From contig NZ_JAGEPF010000005.1 of NCBI RefSeq assembly GCF_017573465.1, positions 186,001 through 250,000 of the forward strand: a stretch of DNA of 64,000 nt, given 5' to 3'. The stretch's first letter is position 1. The number at the start of each line of letters is the position of its first letter. The translations under genes were made by a program, and so were the position numbers. Source of the DNA: Actinomadura violacea (GTDB lineage: Bacteria; Actinomycetota; Actinomycetes; Streptosporangiales; Streptosporangiaceae). Positions 32,207 through 40,836 of the stretch are shown here, in pieces. The notes below the pieces were generated by a model. That model searched no databases, was not told where the DNA came from, and saw nothing but the letters and a program-made list of their open reading frames with translations.

Positions 32207-33295
32207 TCAGGCGTCGTAGTCGACCGTCACGGCGTCGCCGGTCGGGAACGACTGGCAGGTCAGGACGAATCCGGCGTCGACCTCGGACGGTTCGAGGGCG
32301 TAGTTGCGGCGCATGTCCGCCTCGCCCTCCCGGACGCGGGCGCGGCACGTCCCGCAGACGCCGCCCTTGCAGGCGAACGGCAGGTCGGCGCGGGTGCGCT
32401 GGGCGCCCTCCAAGACGGTCGTCTCGCGGGACACCCGGGACGTCGTGCGCAGGCCGTCCAGGACGACGGTCAGCTCGGTCGTCGCGCCGGTCACGGTGTC
32501 GTCGTCCCGCCGTGGCTGCGGCGGCGGCGCGTCGACGTAGAACAGTTCGACGTGCACCTGCGCGGGGACGGCGAGGTCGGCGAGGACGGACCGCGCGTCC
32601 TCGACCATCTGCAGGGGCCCGCAGAGCCAGACGTGGTCGAAGACCTCGGCGGGGACCAGGCCGGTGAGCAGGCGGGTGAGGCGGTCGCGGTCGAGGCGGC
32701 CGGAGAACAGCTCGGCGTCGCGCGGCTCGCGCGACAGCACGTGGACCAGCTGGAGCCGCGGCCCGTACCGGTTCTTCAGGTCGCCGAGCTCCTCGGTGAA
32801 CATCACGGTGCGGCTCGTCCGGTTGCCGTACAGCAGCGTCACCTGCGCGCCGGGGTGGGCGAGCACCGTGGAGGCGACCGACAGCATCGGGGTGATGCCC
32901 GAGCCCGCGGCGACGCACAGGTGCCGTTCGCCCAGCGCAGGGTCGGCCTGCCAGGAGCCGGTGGGGGTCTGCACCTCGATGCGCGTGCCCGGTGCGACCT
33001 CGTTCACCAGCCAGGACGAGAACAGCCCGCCGGGGATCTCCCGGACGCCGATCCGCGGCGCCTCGCCGGCGGGCGCGCAGATCGAGTAGGAGCGGCGCTC
33101 CTCCCGGCCGTCGACGAAGCGGCGCAGGGTGAGGGACTGGCCCGCGCGGAAGGCGTACGCCTCGCGCAGCTCGGCGGGGACGGCGAAGGTGATCGCGGCG
33201 GCGTCCTCGCAGAGGCGGTCGACCGCCGCGACGGTCAGCGCGTGGAAGGCGCCGGCCCTGCGGGCGGGCGCGGCCGCGGGCGCGAGGGTGGTCAT
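32207..33295 (-). CDS. paaE: Phenylacetyl-CoA epoxidase reductase subunit PaaE
   Basis: 362 residues. The N-terminal FAD domain has RRSYSICAP and the NAD(P)H domain has AAGSGITPMLS and VWLCGPLQMVEDAR; the C-terminal plant-type 2Fe-2S ferredoxin domain has CKGGVCGTCRARV and the distant cysteine in FVLTCQSFP. This is the electron-transfer subunit that feeds the PaaABC di-iron epoxidase converting phenylacetyl-CoA to its 1,2-epoxide. Last gene of paaABCDE, one base after paaD. Confidence 0.95.
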   Translation of the reverse strand: MTTLAPAAAPARRAGAFHALTVAAVDRLCEDAAAITFAVPAELREAYAFRAGQSLTLRRFVDGREERRSYSICAPAGEAPRIGVREIPGGLFSSWLVNEVAPGTRIEVQTPTGSWQADPALGERHLCVAAGSGITPMLSVASTVLAHPGAQVTLLYGNRTSRTVMFTEELGDLKNRYGPRLQLVHVLSREPRDAELFSGRLDRDRLTRLLTGLVPAEVFDHVWLCGPLQMVEDARSVLADLAVPAQVHVELFYVDAPPPQPRRDDDTVTGATTELTVVLDGLRTTSRVSRETTVLEGAQRTRADLPFACKGGVCGTCRARVREGEADMRRNYALEPSEVDAGFVLTCQSFPTGDAVTVDYDA

Positions 33296-33296
33296 G

Positions 33297-33809
33297 TCAG
33301 ATCTCCTTGACGTGCTCGAACGGCTCGAGGCAGTCGGTGCAGCGGTACAGGGCCTTGCAGGCGGTGGCGCCGAACTCCGAGATCGGCCGGGTGGCCGCGG
33401 AACCGCAGCGAGGGCAGGCGGGGGCGCGGCGGGTCGGCCCGAGGGTGAGCCCGAGCGGCCCGGTCGGGCGCCGGACCGGCCCCGGCGGTGACAGGCCGGC
33501 CGCCCGCAGCGCGGCCCGGCCGTGCTCGGAGATCCAGTCGCTCGACCACGGCGGGTCCAGCACGACGCGGACCCGCACGCGCGCGAAGCCCGCGTCGTTC
33601 AGCCGGTGGACGAGGTCGTCGCGCATCGTCGCGAGGGCCGGGCAGCCGGTGTAGGTCGGGGTGATCGAGGCGACGAGGGCCTCGCCGCCGTCGGGGTCGC
33701 GCTCGACGTCGACGCCGCGCAGGACGCCGAGGTCGGCGAGGGTGAGCATCGGCATCTCGGGGTCGCGGACCCGCCCGGCCGCCGCGAGGGCGCGCTCGCG
33801 GACGCTCAC
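33297..33809 (-). CDS. paaD: PaaD-like epoxidase maturation protein
   Basis: 170 residues from a GTG overlapping the paaC stop. The N-terminal DUF59/MIP18 domain (RDPEMPMLTLADLGVLRGV, TPTYTGCPALATM) is followed by a C-terminal zinc-finger-like part with CPRCGS and CTDC. PaaD is needed for assembly or repair of the Fe-S/di-iron epoxidase rather than catalysis. Gene order is as in other actinobacterial paa operons. Confidence 0.93.
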   Translation of the reverse strand: MSVRERALAAAGRVRDPEMPMLTLADLGVLRGVDVERDPDGGEALVASITPTYTGCPALATMRDDLVHRLNDAGFARVRVRVVLDPPWSSDWISEHGRAALRAAGLSPPGPVRRPTGPLGLTLGPTRRAPACPRCGSAATRPISEFGATACKALYRCTDCLEPFEHVKEI

Positions 33810-34741
33810 CAGCGGCCGCCCGGGTGTGCGCGCGCGACGACCTGCATCTCGGCGAGCATCCGGCTGAGCGCCTCGGTGTGCATGCCGTCGCGTCCCGTCC
33901 GCCCGCCGATGCCGGCGAGGGGGGCGCGGTCGGGCCGGTCGACGCCGCTGACGGCCAGCACCTGGTCGAGGACGGCGTCGACCTCGCCGCGGACGGACGC
34001 GGGGTCGACGCCGACACCGGCCTCGGCGAGGGACGTTTCGAGGGGGTGCGCGGTGACCATCTCGGACTGGAGCGGCCACAGCGCGTCCAAGGCCGCGAGG
34101 AGCCTGCGGCGCGACTCCTCGGTGCCCTGCGCCAGGGTGAGGAACCAGCGCCCCGCCCAGTCGCGGTGGTAGGTGACCTCCTTGGCGCCCTTGGCGGCCA
34201 CCGCCGCCAGCACCCCGTCGGTGCTCGCGCGGAGCCGTTCCAGCAGCGCGAGCCGGGCCACCGAGAACAGCAGCAGGCGGACGACGACGTGCGCGAAGTC
34301 GCCGTTCGGCACCTCGGCGAGGCGGACGTTGCGGAACTCCCCCGCCTCGCGGAAGAACGCGAGCGCGTCCTCGCCGGGCACCGGGGAGCCCTCCGGCAGG
34401 GCCGGGACGGCGCCGGGGTCGGCGGCGGCCGCCCGCGTCAGCAGCAGCCGCGCCTGCCCGAGCAGGTCGAGGGCGGTGTTCGCCAGCGCGATGTCCTCTT
34501 CGAGGTCGGGGGCGCGGCTGCACCACTCCGAGAGGCGCTGCGACATGACCAGCGCGTCGTCGCCGAGCATCAGGCAGTACGCGGCGAGGTCGGCGCCGGC
34601 GACACCGTCCGGCACGGTGGTGTCGACGCCGGCGAGGGGGTCCTCGAAGCCGGTGCCGAACGCCCACTGCGAGGAGTCGCCGCCGCCCGCCAGGCCGTCG
34701 AACACGCCGCCGAGGTCGCTGTTCAGAAGGTCGTCGCTCAT
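33806..34741 (-). CDS. paaC: Phenylacetyl-CoA epoxidase structural subunit PaaC
   Basis: 311 residues, longer than the usual 250 because of a glycine- and acid-rich N-terminal extension of about 45 residues. The ferritin-like core shows YCLMLGDDALVMSQRLSEW, DIALANTALDLLGQARLLL and KEVTYHRDWAGRWFLTLAQGT. PaaC is the non-catalytic partner of PaaA in the (AC)2 core. It starts 12 bases after paaB and overlaps paaD. Confidence 0.94.
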   Translation of the reverse strand: MSDDLLNSDLGGVFDGLAGGGDSSQWAFGTGFEDPLAGVDTTVPDGVAGADLAAYCLMLGDDALVMSQRLSEWCSRAPDLEEDIALANTALDLLGQARLLLTRAAAADPGAVPALPEGSPVPGEDALAFFREAGEFRNVRLAEVPNGDFAHVVVRLLLFSVARLALLERLRASTDGVLAAVAAKGAKEVTYHRDWAGRWFLTLAQGTEESRRRLLAALDALWPLQSEMVTAHPLETSLAEAGVGVDPASVRGEVDAVLDQVLAVSGVDRPDRAPLAGIGGRTGRDGMHTEALSRMLAEMQVVARAHPGGRW

Positions 34742-34753
34742 GGTGGTCCGCCC

Positions 34754-35047
34754 TCACATGTGCGGGACGTTCTCGGGGATCTCGTAGAACGTCGGGTGCC
34801 GGTAGACCTTGTCGCCGCTGGGCGAGAACAGCGGGTCCTTCTCGTCGGGGCTGGACGCGGTGATCGCGTCGGCCCGCACGACCCAGATGCTCACGCCCTC
34901 GTTGCGCCGCGTGTAGACGTCGCGGGCGTGCCGCAGCGCCATCACGTCGTCGGGGGCGTGCAGCGAGCCGACGTGCACGTGGTTGAGGCCGCGCTTGCCG
35001 CGGACGAACACCTCGTACAGCGGCCATTCGCGCCGGTCGCCGCTCAT
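34754..35047 (-). CDS. paaB: Phenylacetyl-CoA epoxidase subunit PaaB
   Basis: 97 residues with the PaaB pattern: [40 protein letters not shown] and a C-terminal [16 protein letters not shown]. PaaB bridges AC pairs in the epoxidase complex. A strong GGGAGGAGG ribosome site lies before the ATG, which also overlaps the paaA stop by four bases. Confidence 0.95.
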   Translation of the reverse strand: MSGDRREWPLYEVFVRGKRGLNHVHVGSLHAPDDVMALRHARDVYTRRNEGVSIWVVRADAITASSPDEKDPLFSPSGDKVYRHPTFYEIPENVPHM

Positions 35048-36015
35048 CGTGCCTCCTCCCGCGCCCGCGCGGCGGACCGCTCCGCGAACGCCGTCGCGGC
35101 CTCGCGCACCCAGGCGCCGTCGTCGTGGGCGGCGCGGCGGTGCGCCATCCGCTGCTCGTTGCACGGCCCGTTCCCGCGGATCACCTCGGCGAGCTCCGTC
35201 CAGTCCGGCTCGCCGAAGTCGTAGTGGCCGCGCTCCTCGTTCCAGCGCAGGTCCGGGTCGGGGAGCGTCACGCCGAGGGCGTCGGCCTGCGGGACCGTCA
35301 TGTCGACGAACTTCTGCCGCAGCTCGTCGTTGGAGTTGCGCTTGACGCCCCACGCCATCGACCGGGCGCTGTTCGGCGACTCGGCGTCCGGCGGGCCGAA
35401 CATCATCAGCGACGGCCACCAGAACCGGTCGACCGACTCCTGCACCATCGCGCGCTGCCCGTCCGTGCCGCGCGTCATCGTCATGAGCAGCTCGTAGCCC
35501 TGCCGCTGGTGGAAGGACTCCTCCTTGCAGATGCGGATCATCGCGCGGCCGTAGGGCCCGTAGGAGGTGCGGCACAGCGGCACCTGGTTGCAGATCGCGG
35601 CGCCGTCGACGAGCCAGCCGATCGTGCCGACGTCGGCGTAGGACAGCGTCGGGTAGTTGAAGATCGAGGAGTACTTCTGCCGGCCGCTGAGCAGCATCTC
35701 CGTCAGCTCGGCCCGGGAGACGCCGAGGGTCTCGCACGCCGAGTACAGGTACAGCCCGTGGCCGGCCTCGTCCTGCACCTTGGCCAGCAGGATCGCCTTG
35801 CGGCGCAGGGACGGCGCGCGGCCGATCCAGTTGCCCTCCGGCTGCATCCCGATGATCTCCGAGTGCGCGTGCTGGGCGATCTGGCGGACGAGGGTGCGGC
35901 GGTAGCCGTCCGGCATCCAGTCGCGGGGCTCGATGCGGTCGCCCCGCGCGATGGTCGCGTCGAACCGCTCCTGCGCCGCGTCCGGCGGCGCGGGGTCCGC
36001 GGGGGTCGTCGTCAT
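35044..36015 (-). CDS. paaA: Phenylacetyl-CoA epoxidase catalytic subunit PaaA
   Basis: 323 residues. Di-iron ligands are recognisable in [20 protein letters not shown] and [15 protein letters not shown] (the EXXH pairs), and the substrate-entry segment [14 protein letters not shown] [12 protein letters not shown] is conserved. The enzyme epoxidises the ring of phenylacetyl-CoA. First gene of paaABCDE; a clear palindromic operator lies 18 bases upstream. The downstream pathway genes (paaG, paaZ, paaH, paaJ, paaK) are not in this window. Confidence 0.96.
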   Translation of the reverse strand: MTTTPADPAPPDAAQERFDATIARGDRIEPRDWMPDGYRRTLVRQIAQHAHSEIIGMQPEGNWIGRAPSLRRKAILLAKVQDEAGHGLYLYSACETLGVSRAELTEMLLSGRQKYSSIFNYPTLSYADVGTIGWLVDGAAICNQVPLCRTSYGPYGRAMIRICKEESFHQRQGYELLMTMTRGTDGQRAMVQESVDRFWWPSLMMFGPPDAESPNSARSMAWGVKRNSNDELRQKFVDMTVPQADALGVTLPDPDLRWNEERGHYDFGEPDWTELAEVIRGNGPCNEQRMAHRRAAHDDGAWVREAATAFAERSAARAREEAR

Positions 36016-36032
36016 GTCCCCTCCTCACCGGT

Positions 36033-36054
36033 CGAACGAATTACTTATCGTTCG
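36033..36054. promoter_or_regulatory. Palindromic operator upstream of paaA
   Basis: CGAACGA (36033-36039) and TCGTTCG (36048-36054) are perfect 7-bp inverted arms separated by ATTACTTA. Read toward paaA, the outer context ACTGACCGAACG resembles the half-site of PaaR-type TetR operators. It lies 18 bases before the paaA start, inside the promoter region, and is AT-rich in its centre. Confidence 0.75.
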
Positions 36055-36199
36055 GTCAGTAATACGGTCGCACGCGGCGGCGCCTCCGCGCAACAGTCGG
36101 GGACGAAACGGCCGGGACCGCCGCCGGAGCGGTCCGGGGCCGCGGGCTACGGTGAGGTCAGCCGGACCCGACCGGCCGCATCCACCGTGGAGGACCGCC

Positions 36200-36505
36200 A
36201 TGCACCGCCTCACCGTCCAGTACTTCGCCCCCGCCGACCCGGCCGCGTTCGACGAGCGCTACCGCAGCACGCACGTCCCGCTGGTGCACGCGCTGCCCGG
36301 GCTGAAGTCCTTCACCCTGACGCACCCCCGGGCGCTCGGCACCGACGCCCCCTACCTGGTCGCGGACCTGTGGTTCGAGGACGGCGACGCCCTCAACGCG
36401 GCGCTGGGCAGCCCGCAGATGGCCGCGGCGGCCGAGGACGCGGCGAAGTACGACGTCGCCTCCACGACGATGTTCTCCGGCGAGGTCCACGAGACGCTGG
36501 GCTGA
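36200..36505 (+). CDS. EthD-family dimeric alpha+beta barrel protein
   Basis: 101 residues, typical for EthD (TIGR02118) proteins: MHRLTVQYFAPADPAAFDER, then HVPLVHALPGLKSFTLTHPR and VADLWFEDGDALNAALGSPQ. These small ferredoxin-like barrel proteins are often found with degradative oxygenases, but few have known activities. GGAGG precedes the ATG. Divergent from paaA by 184 bases and followed by a short tandem repeat and a terminator. Confidence 0.88.
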   Translation: MHRLTVQYFAPADPAAFDERYRSTHVPLVHALPGLKSFTLTHPRALGTDAPYLVADLWFEDGDALNAALGSPQMAAAAEDAAKYDVASTTMFSGEVHETLG

Positions 36506-36510
36506 CCGGA

Positions 36511-36560
36511 ACGCTCCGGAGCACGCCGGAGCACGCCGGAGCACGCCGGAGCACGCCGGA
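36511..36560. repeat. Tandem 10-bp repeat downstream of the EthD gene
   Basis: Four exact copies of GCACGCCGGA at 36521-36530, 36531-36540, 36541-36550 and 36551-36560, preceded by a degenerate copy at 36511. It starts six bases after the EthD stop and is noncoding in both directions. Confidence 0.9.
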
Positions 36561-36569
36561 GCATGCAAG

Positions 36570-36609
36570 GGCCGCCGCCCCCTCGTCCCGGACGAGGCGG
36601 GCGGCGGCC
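36570..36609. terminator. Bidirectional terminator between EthD and Lrp genes
   Basis: GGCCGCCGCCC (36570-36580) pairs with GGGCGGCGGCC (36599-36609), and an inner CCTCGTCC/GGACGAGG stem (36581-36597) continues the same hairpin with a single bulged base. About 19 bp in total, between convergent genes. Confidence 0.85.
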
Positions 36610-36614
36610 GCGTC

Positions 36615-37127
36615 TCACCCGCCCGGAGGCGTCCCCCAGGCTGCGCCGCGGCCGCGGGCCTCGTCGAACACCAGCCAGGTGCGGGTGGCGCGGACGCCGG
36701 GGATGTCCTGGATGCGCTCCAGCACGACATGCCGGAGCGCCGCGTTGTCGGGCGCCCTGACCAGGGCGAGCACGTCGAAGTCGCCGCCCAGCATCGCGAA
36801 GTGCTCGACGTAGGCGATCTCCTTGAGCCCGGCCGACACGGCCCGCCAGGAGTTCTGCTCGATGGTGATCGAGACGTACGCGCTGGTGCCGAGGCCCGCC
36901 CGGTGCGGCGCCAGCTCCGCGGTGAACCCGGTGATCACGCCGTCGTCCATCAGCCGGGTGAGCCGGGCGTAGGCGTTGGCGCGCGACACGTGCACGTTCT
37001 CGGCGAGGGCGCGCACCGAGATCCGGCCGTCGCGCAGCAGCTCGGCGATGATCGCGCGGTCGACCGCGTCGAGCCGTCCGGCAGAACGTCCCGGCCAGGC
37101 GCCGTCCGCGGCGTCTTCGATCGACAT
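36615..37127 (-). CDS. Lrp/AsnC family regulator (BkdR-like)
   Basis: 170 residues. The N-terminal helix-turn-helix reads LDAVDRAIIAELLRDGRISVR with ALAENVHVSRANAYARL, and the C-terminal RAM domain has HFAMLGGDFDVLALVRAPD and IQDIPGVRATRTWLV. GGAGGG lies five bases before the chosen ATG; another ATG four codons upstream lacks one. It is transcribed away from the dehydrogenase operon, the standard arrangement of an Lrp regulator controlling branched-chain keto-acid dehydrogenase (bkd) genes in response to amino acids (inference). Confidence 0.9.
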   Translation of the reverse strand: MSIEDAADGAWPGRSAGRLDAVDRAIIAELLRDGRISVRALAENVHVSRANAYARLTRLMDDGVITGFTAELAPHRAGLGTSAYVSITIEQNSWRAVSAGLKEIAYVEHFAMLGGDFDVLALVRAPDNAALRHVVLERIQDIPGVRATRTWLVFDEARGRGAAWGTPPGG

Positions 37128-37247
37128 TCGGCCCTCCATTCGCCCATTTCGTAGCCACTTGTCGCTCATTATCCGCCATGTCTTGAACGGATGGTCGCCG
37201 GAGCGGACGCTGTGGACGACAAGCGTCCAGAGAGAGCGAGGCGCGCC

Positions 37248-38450
37248 ATGCCGGTGCGGAAGCCCACGACCGTACGGGAGCCAGTGCGGAAGACGGCCCG
37301 GAAGACGGTGCGGGAGGCGGCTCGGAAGACGGCGCCGGCGACCGGGCGCGACCGGAACCCGGCGGTCGACGAGCTCCTCCCGTCCGCCGTCCCGGTCCGC
37401 TTCGTCGCCGAGGACGGCACCGCCGTCGAGCCCCCCGCGGGCCGGACGGCGCCCGCCGACGGCGAGCTGCTGGACGCCTACCGCCGGATGGTCCTCGGCC
37501 GCCGCTTCGACCGGCAGGCGACCGCGCTGACCCGGCAGGGCCGGCTCGCGGTGTACCCGTCGAGCCGCGGCCAGGAGGCGTGCCAGATCGGCGGCGTCCT
37601 CGCGCTCCGCGACGCCGACTGGCTGTTCCCCACCTACCGCGACTCGGTGGCGCTGGTCGCGCGCGGCCTCGATCCCGCCGAGGTGCTGACGCTGCTGCAG
37701 GGCGGCTGGCACTGCGGGTACGACCCCGCCGCGGTGCGCGTCGCGCCGCAGTGCACCCCGCTCGCCACGCAGACGCTCCACGCGGTCGGGATGGCGGAGG
37801 CCCTGCGGCGCAAGGGCGAGGACGGCGTCGTGATGGCCTTCGTCGGGGACGGCGGCACCAGCGAGGGCGACTTCCACGAGGCGCTCAACTACGCGGCGGT
37901 CCGGAAGGCGCCCGTGGTGTTCTTCGTGCAGAACAACCGGTACGCGATCTCGGTGCCGCTGGCCAAGCAGACCGCCGCGCCCGCACTCGCCTACAAGGGC
38001 GTCGGCTACGGCGTCCGCTCCGAGCAGGTGGACGGCAACGACCTCGTCGCGGTGCTGTCCGTCCTGGCCTCGGCAGTGGAGTACGCGCGTTCGGGCGGCG
38101 GACCGTCGCTGGTGGAGGCGCACACCTACCGGATGGACGCGCACACCAACGCCGACGACGCCACCCGCTACCGGGAGGACGGCGAGGTCGAGCGGTGGGA
38201 GGCGGCCGATCCCCTCGCGCGTCTGGAGACCTACCTGCGCGGCCGGGGCGTGCTGGACGACGCGGAGGTCGCGGCGGCGCACGAGGCCGCCGAGGCGTTC
38301 GCCGCCGGGGTCCGCGACGCGCTGAACGCCGACCCCGAGCATGCGCCCGGACCGATGGACCTGTTCGAGCACGTCTTCGCCGAGCCCACGCCGCAGCTGC
38401 GCGAGCAGCGCGACCTGCTGGCGTCCGAACTCGCCGCCGAGGAGGACTGA
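37248..38450 (+). CDS. 2-oxoacid dehydrogenase E1 alpha subunit (branched-chain/pyruvate)
   Basis: 400 residues. The thiamine-diphosphate motif is complete: GDGGTSEGDFHEALN (200-214) to VQNN (227-230). SSRGQEACQIGGVLALR and FPTYRDSVALVARG are typical of E1 alpha. The first 35 residues are an unusual basic repeat with VRKPTTVREPVRKTARK; it is absent from the family core. As E1 alpha plus beta it decarboxylates a 2-oxoacid and passes the acyl group to E2. Whether the substrate is branched-chain 2-oxoacids or pyruvate is not decidable; the Lrp neighbour favours branched-chain. Confidence 0.92.
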   Translation: MPVRKPTTVREPVRKTARKTVREAARKTAPATGRDRNPAVDELLPSAVPVRFVAEDGTAVEPPAGRTAPADGELLDAYRRMVLGRRFDRQATALTRQGRLAVYPSSRGQEACQIGGVLALRDADWLFPTYRDSVALVARGLDPAEVLTLLQGGWHCGYDPAAVRVAPQCTPLATQTLHAVGMAEALRRKGEDGVVMAFVGDGGTSEGDFHEALNYAAVRKAPVVFFVQNNRYAISVPLAKQTAAPALAYKGVGYGVRSEQVDGNDLVAVLSVLASAVEYARSGGGPSLVEAHTYRMDAHTNADDATRYREDGEVERWEAADPLARLETYLRGRGVLDDAEVAAAHEAAEAFAAGVRDALNADPEHAPGPMDLFEHVFAEPTPQLREQRDLLASELAAEED

Positions 38451-38451
38451 G

Positions 38452-39492
38452 ATGACCGCGACGACGACCGCCGGGACGGCGGAGACGACCATGGCGCGGG
38501 CGCTCAACGCCGCGCTGCGGGACGCGCTGCGCGAGGACGAGCGGGTCCTGGTGTTCGGCGAGGACGTCGGCCCGCTGGGCGGCGTCTTCCGCATCACCGA
38601 CGGGCTGACCGCCGAGTTCGGCGAGGACCGGTGCTTCGACACCCCGCTCGCCGAGGCGGGCATCGTCGGGCTCGCGGTCGGCATGGCGATGGGCGGGTTC
38701 CGCCCCGTCGTGGAGATGCAGTTCGACGCGTTCGCCTACCCGGCGTTCGAGCAGATCGCCTCGCACGTGGCGAAGATGCGCAACCGCACCCGCGGCGCGC
38801 TGCCGATGCCGATGGTGATCCGCATCCCGTTCGCGGGCGGCGTCGGCGGCGTCGAGCACCACTGCGACTCCAGCGAGGCGTACTACGCGCACACCCCCGG
38901 CCTGAAGGTGGTCACCCCCGCCACGCCGGACGACGCGTACTGGCTGCTGCGCGACGCCGTCAACGACCCCGACCCGGTGGTGTTCATGGAGCCCAAGCGG
39001 CTGTACTGGGCCGCGGGCGAGGTCTCGCCGGCGGACCGGCGGCCCACCGGGATCGGGCGGGCGGCGGTGCGCCGCACCGGGACGGACGCGACGCTCGTCG
39101 CCTACGGGCCGAGCGTCTCCGTCGCCCTGGAGGCGGCCGAGGCGGCGGCCCAGGACGGCCGTTCCCTGGAGGTCGTGGACCTCCGGTCGATCGTCCCGTT
39201 CGACGACGAGACCGTCGCGGCGTCGGTCCGCAAGACGGGCCGGTGCGTGGTGGTCCAGGAGGCGCAGGGGTTCGCGGGCGTCGGCGCGGAGATCGCGGCG
39301 CGCGTCCAGGAGCGCTGCTTCCACTCGCTGGCCGCGCCGGTGCTGCGGGTGAGCGGGTTCGACATCCCCTACCCGCCGCCGAAGCTGGAGCGCTCGCACC
39401 TGCCGGACGCCGACCGCGTCCTCGACGCCGTCGACCGGCTCCAGTTCGACGACGAGCCGGACGTCCTGCACCTGGCGCGGGAGGCATCGTGA
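38452..39492 (+). CDS. 2-oxoacid dehydrogenase E1 beta subunit
   Basis: 346 residues starting one base after the E1 alpha stop. Family landmarks: VLVFGEDVGPLGGVFRIT, CFDTPLAEAGIVGLAVGMAM, MQFDAFAYPAFEQIASHVAK and the C-terminal VVDLRSIVPFDDETV, VVVQEAQGFAGVGAEIAA. It completes the alpha2beta2 E1 tetramer and contributes the thiamine-pyrophosphate pyrimidine site. The stop overlaps the E2 GTG start. Confidence 0.95.
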   Translation: MTATTTAGTAETTMARALNAALRDALREDERVLVFGEDVGPLGGVFRITDGLTAEFGEDRCFDTPLAEAGIVGLAVGMAMGGFRPVVEMQFDAFAYPAFEQIASHVAKMRNRTRGALPMPMVIRIPFAGGVGGVEHHCDSSEAYYAHTPGLKVVTPATPDDAYWLLRDAVNDPDPVVFMEPKRLYWAAGEVSPADRRPTGIGRAAVRRTGTDATLVAYGPSVSVALEAAEAAAQDGRSLEVVDLRSIVPFDDETVAASVRKTGRCVVVQEAQGFAGVGAEIAARVQERCFHSLAAPVLRVSGFDIPYPPPKLERSHLPDADRVLDAVDRLQFDDEPDVLHLAREAS

Positions 39493-40820
39493 CGACCGCG
39501 CTCGCGGTGCGGGTGTTCCGCCTGCCCGACCTCGGCGAGGGCCTGACCGAGGCCGAGGTCCTGGAATGGAAGGTCGCGGTCGGCGACGCCGTCGAGGTCG
39601 ACCAGGTCGTGGTGGAGGTCGAGACCGCCAAGGCCGCCGTCGAGGTGCCGGTCCCGTTCGCCGGGACGGTGCTGAAGCTGCACGCCGGGCCGGGGACGGT
39701 GCTCGGCGTCGGCGAACCGCTCATCGAGGTCGGCCCCGCCGGCGCGGAGCAGGAGGCGGAGGTTCCCGAGCAGGCCGCCGCGGCGCGGTACCGCGAGGAG
39801 GAGCAAGCGGGATCGGGCAATGTCCTGATCGGCTACGGGACGGGCGGCGCGTCGGGCGCGCGCAGGCGGCGGCGCGGCCGGGCCCGGCCCGCCGGGGAGA
39901 CGCCCGCGGCGGCTCACCCGCTGCGCGCGCCACGCGTGATCTCGCCGCTCGTGCGCAGGATCGCCCGCGAGCACGGCGTGGACATCGGCGCCGTCACTCC
40001 GACCGGACCGCGCGGCGTGATCCTGCGCCGCGACGTCGAGCAGGCCATCGCCGCCGCCGCGCCCCCGCAGGCCGCGTCCCCGCAGCCCGCACCCGAGACG
40101 GCGGCGCCCAGAGAGCCGGCCGGGCTCGCGGACGAGCGCATCCCGCTGCGCGGCCTGCGCCGGGCGGTCGCCGACAAGCTCACCCGCAGCCGCACGGAGA
40201 TCCCCGATGCCACCACCTGGGTGGACGTCGACGCCACCGGGCTGCTCGCGGTGAAGGACGCGCTGCGCCGCACCCGCCCGGACCTCGGCATCGGGCTGCT
40301 GGCGCTGCTCGCCCGCATCTGCGTGTCCGGGCTGCGCCGGTTCCCGGAGCTGAACTCCTCGGTCGACACCGGCCGCGCCGAGATCGTCCGGCACGGGCGG
40401 ATCAACCTCGGCTTCGCCGCGCAGACCGACCGGGGGCTCGTCGTCCCGGTCGTGCGGGACGCGCACCTGATGACGACGGAGGAGCTCGCCGCGGAGCTGG
40501 CCCGGCTCACCGGCCTCGCCCGGGAAGGGAAGCTGCCGCCCGAGGTGCTGACCGGCGGCACGTTCACGCTCAACAACTACGGGGTGTTCGGCGTCGACGG
40601 CTCCACGCCCATCATCAACCATCCGGAGGCGGCGCTGCTCGGCGTCGGTCGCGTCGTCGACCGGCCGTGGGTGCACGACGGAGCGGTCGTGCCGCGCAAG
40701 ATCACGCAGCTGTCGCTCACGTTCGACCACCGGGTCTGCGACGGCGGCGCGGCCGGCGGGTTCCTGCGCTACGTGGCCGACTGCGTGGAGGATCCCGCCG
40801 TGCTGATCGCGTACGGCTGA
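39489..40820 (+). CDS. 2-oxoacid dehydrogenase E2 (dihydrolipoamide acyltransferase)
   Basis: 443 residues. One N-terminal lipoyl domain with the target lysine in VEVETAKAAVEVP (K48); a linker; the peripheral-subunit-binding domain (RVISPLVRRIAREHGVDIGA, 149-168); and the catalytic domain with FDHRVCDGG (H414) and NNYGVFGVDGSTPIIN. It transfers the acyl group from lipoate to CoA. There is no E3 gene nearby, so the shared genomic dihydrolipoamide dehydrogenase must serve. A stretch of arginines (124-132) follows the lipoyl linker. Confidence 0.94.
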   Translation: MTTALAVRVFRLPDLGEGLTEAEVLEWKVAVGDAVEVDQVVVEVETAKAAVEVPVPFAGTVLKLHAGPGTVLGVGEPLIEVGPAGAEQEAEVPEQAAAARYREEEQAGSGNVLIGYGTGGASGARRRRRGRARPAGETPAAAHPLRAPRVISPLVRRIAREHGVDIGAVTPTGPRGVILRRDVEQAIAAAAPPQAASPQPAPETAAPREPAGLADERIPLRGLRRAVADKLTRSRTEIPDATTWVDVDATGLLAVKDALRRTRPDLGIGLLALLARICVSGLRRFPELNSSVDTGRAEIVRHGRINLGFAAQTDRGLVVPVVRDAHLMTTEELAAELARLTGLAREGKLPPEVLTGGTFTLNNYGVFGVDGSTPIINHPEAALLGVGRVVDRPWVHDGAVVPRKITQLSLTFDHRVCDGGAAGGFLRYVADCVEDPAVLIAYG

Positions 40821-40836
40821 GCCGCGGCCGGCGGGG

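Noticed and set aside
31460..36505. Whole paa region as a recently acquired island
   Set aside because: Base composition and codon use match the neighbours, and no mobile element or repeat borders the region.
36511..36560. CRISPR-like array
   Set aside because: The 10-bp units are contiguous with no spacers, and there are no cas genes.
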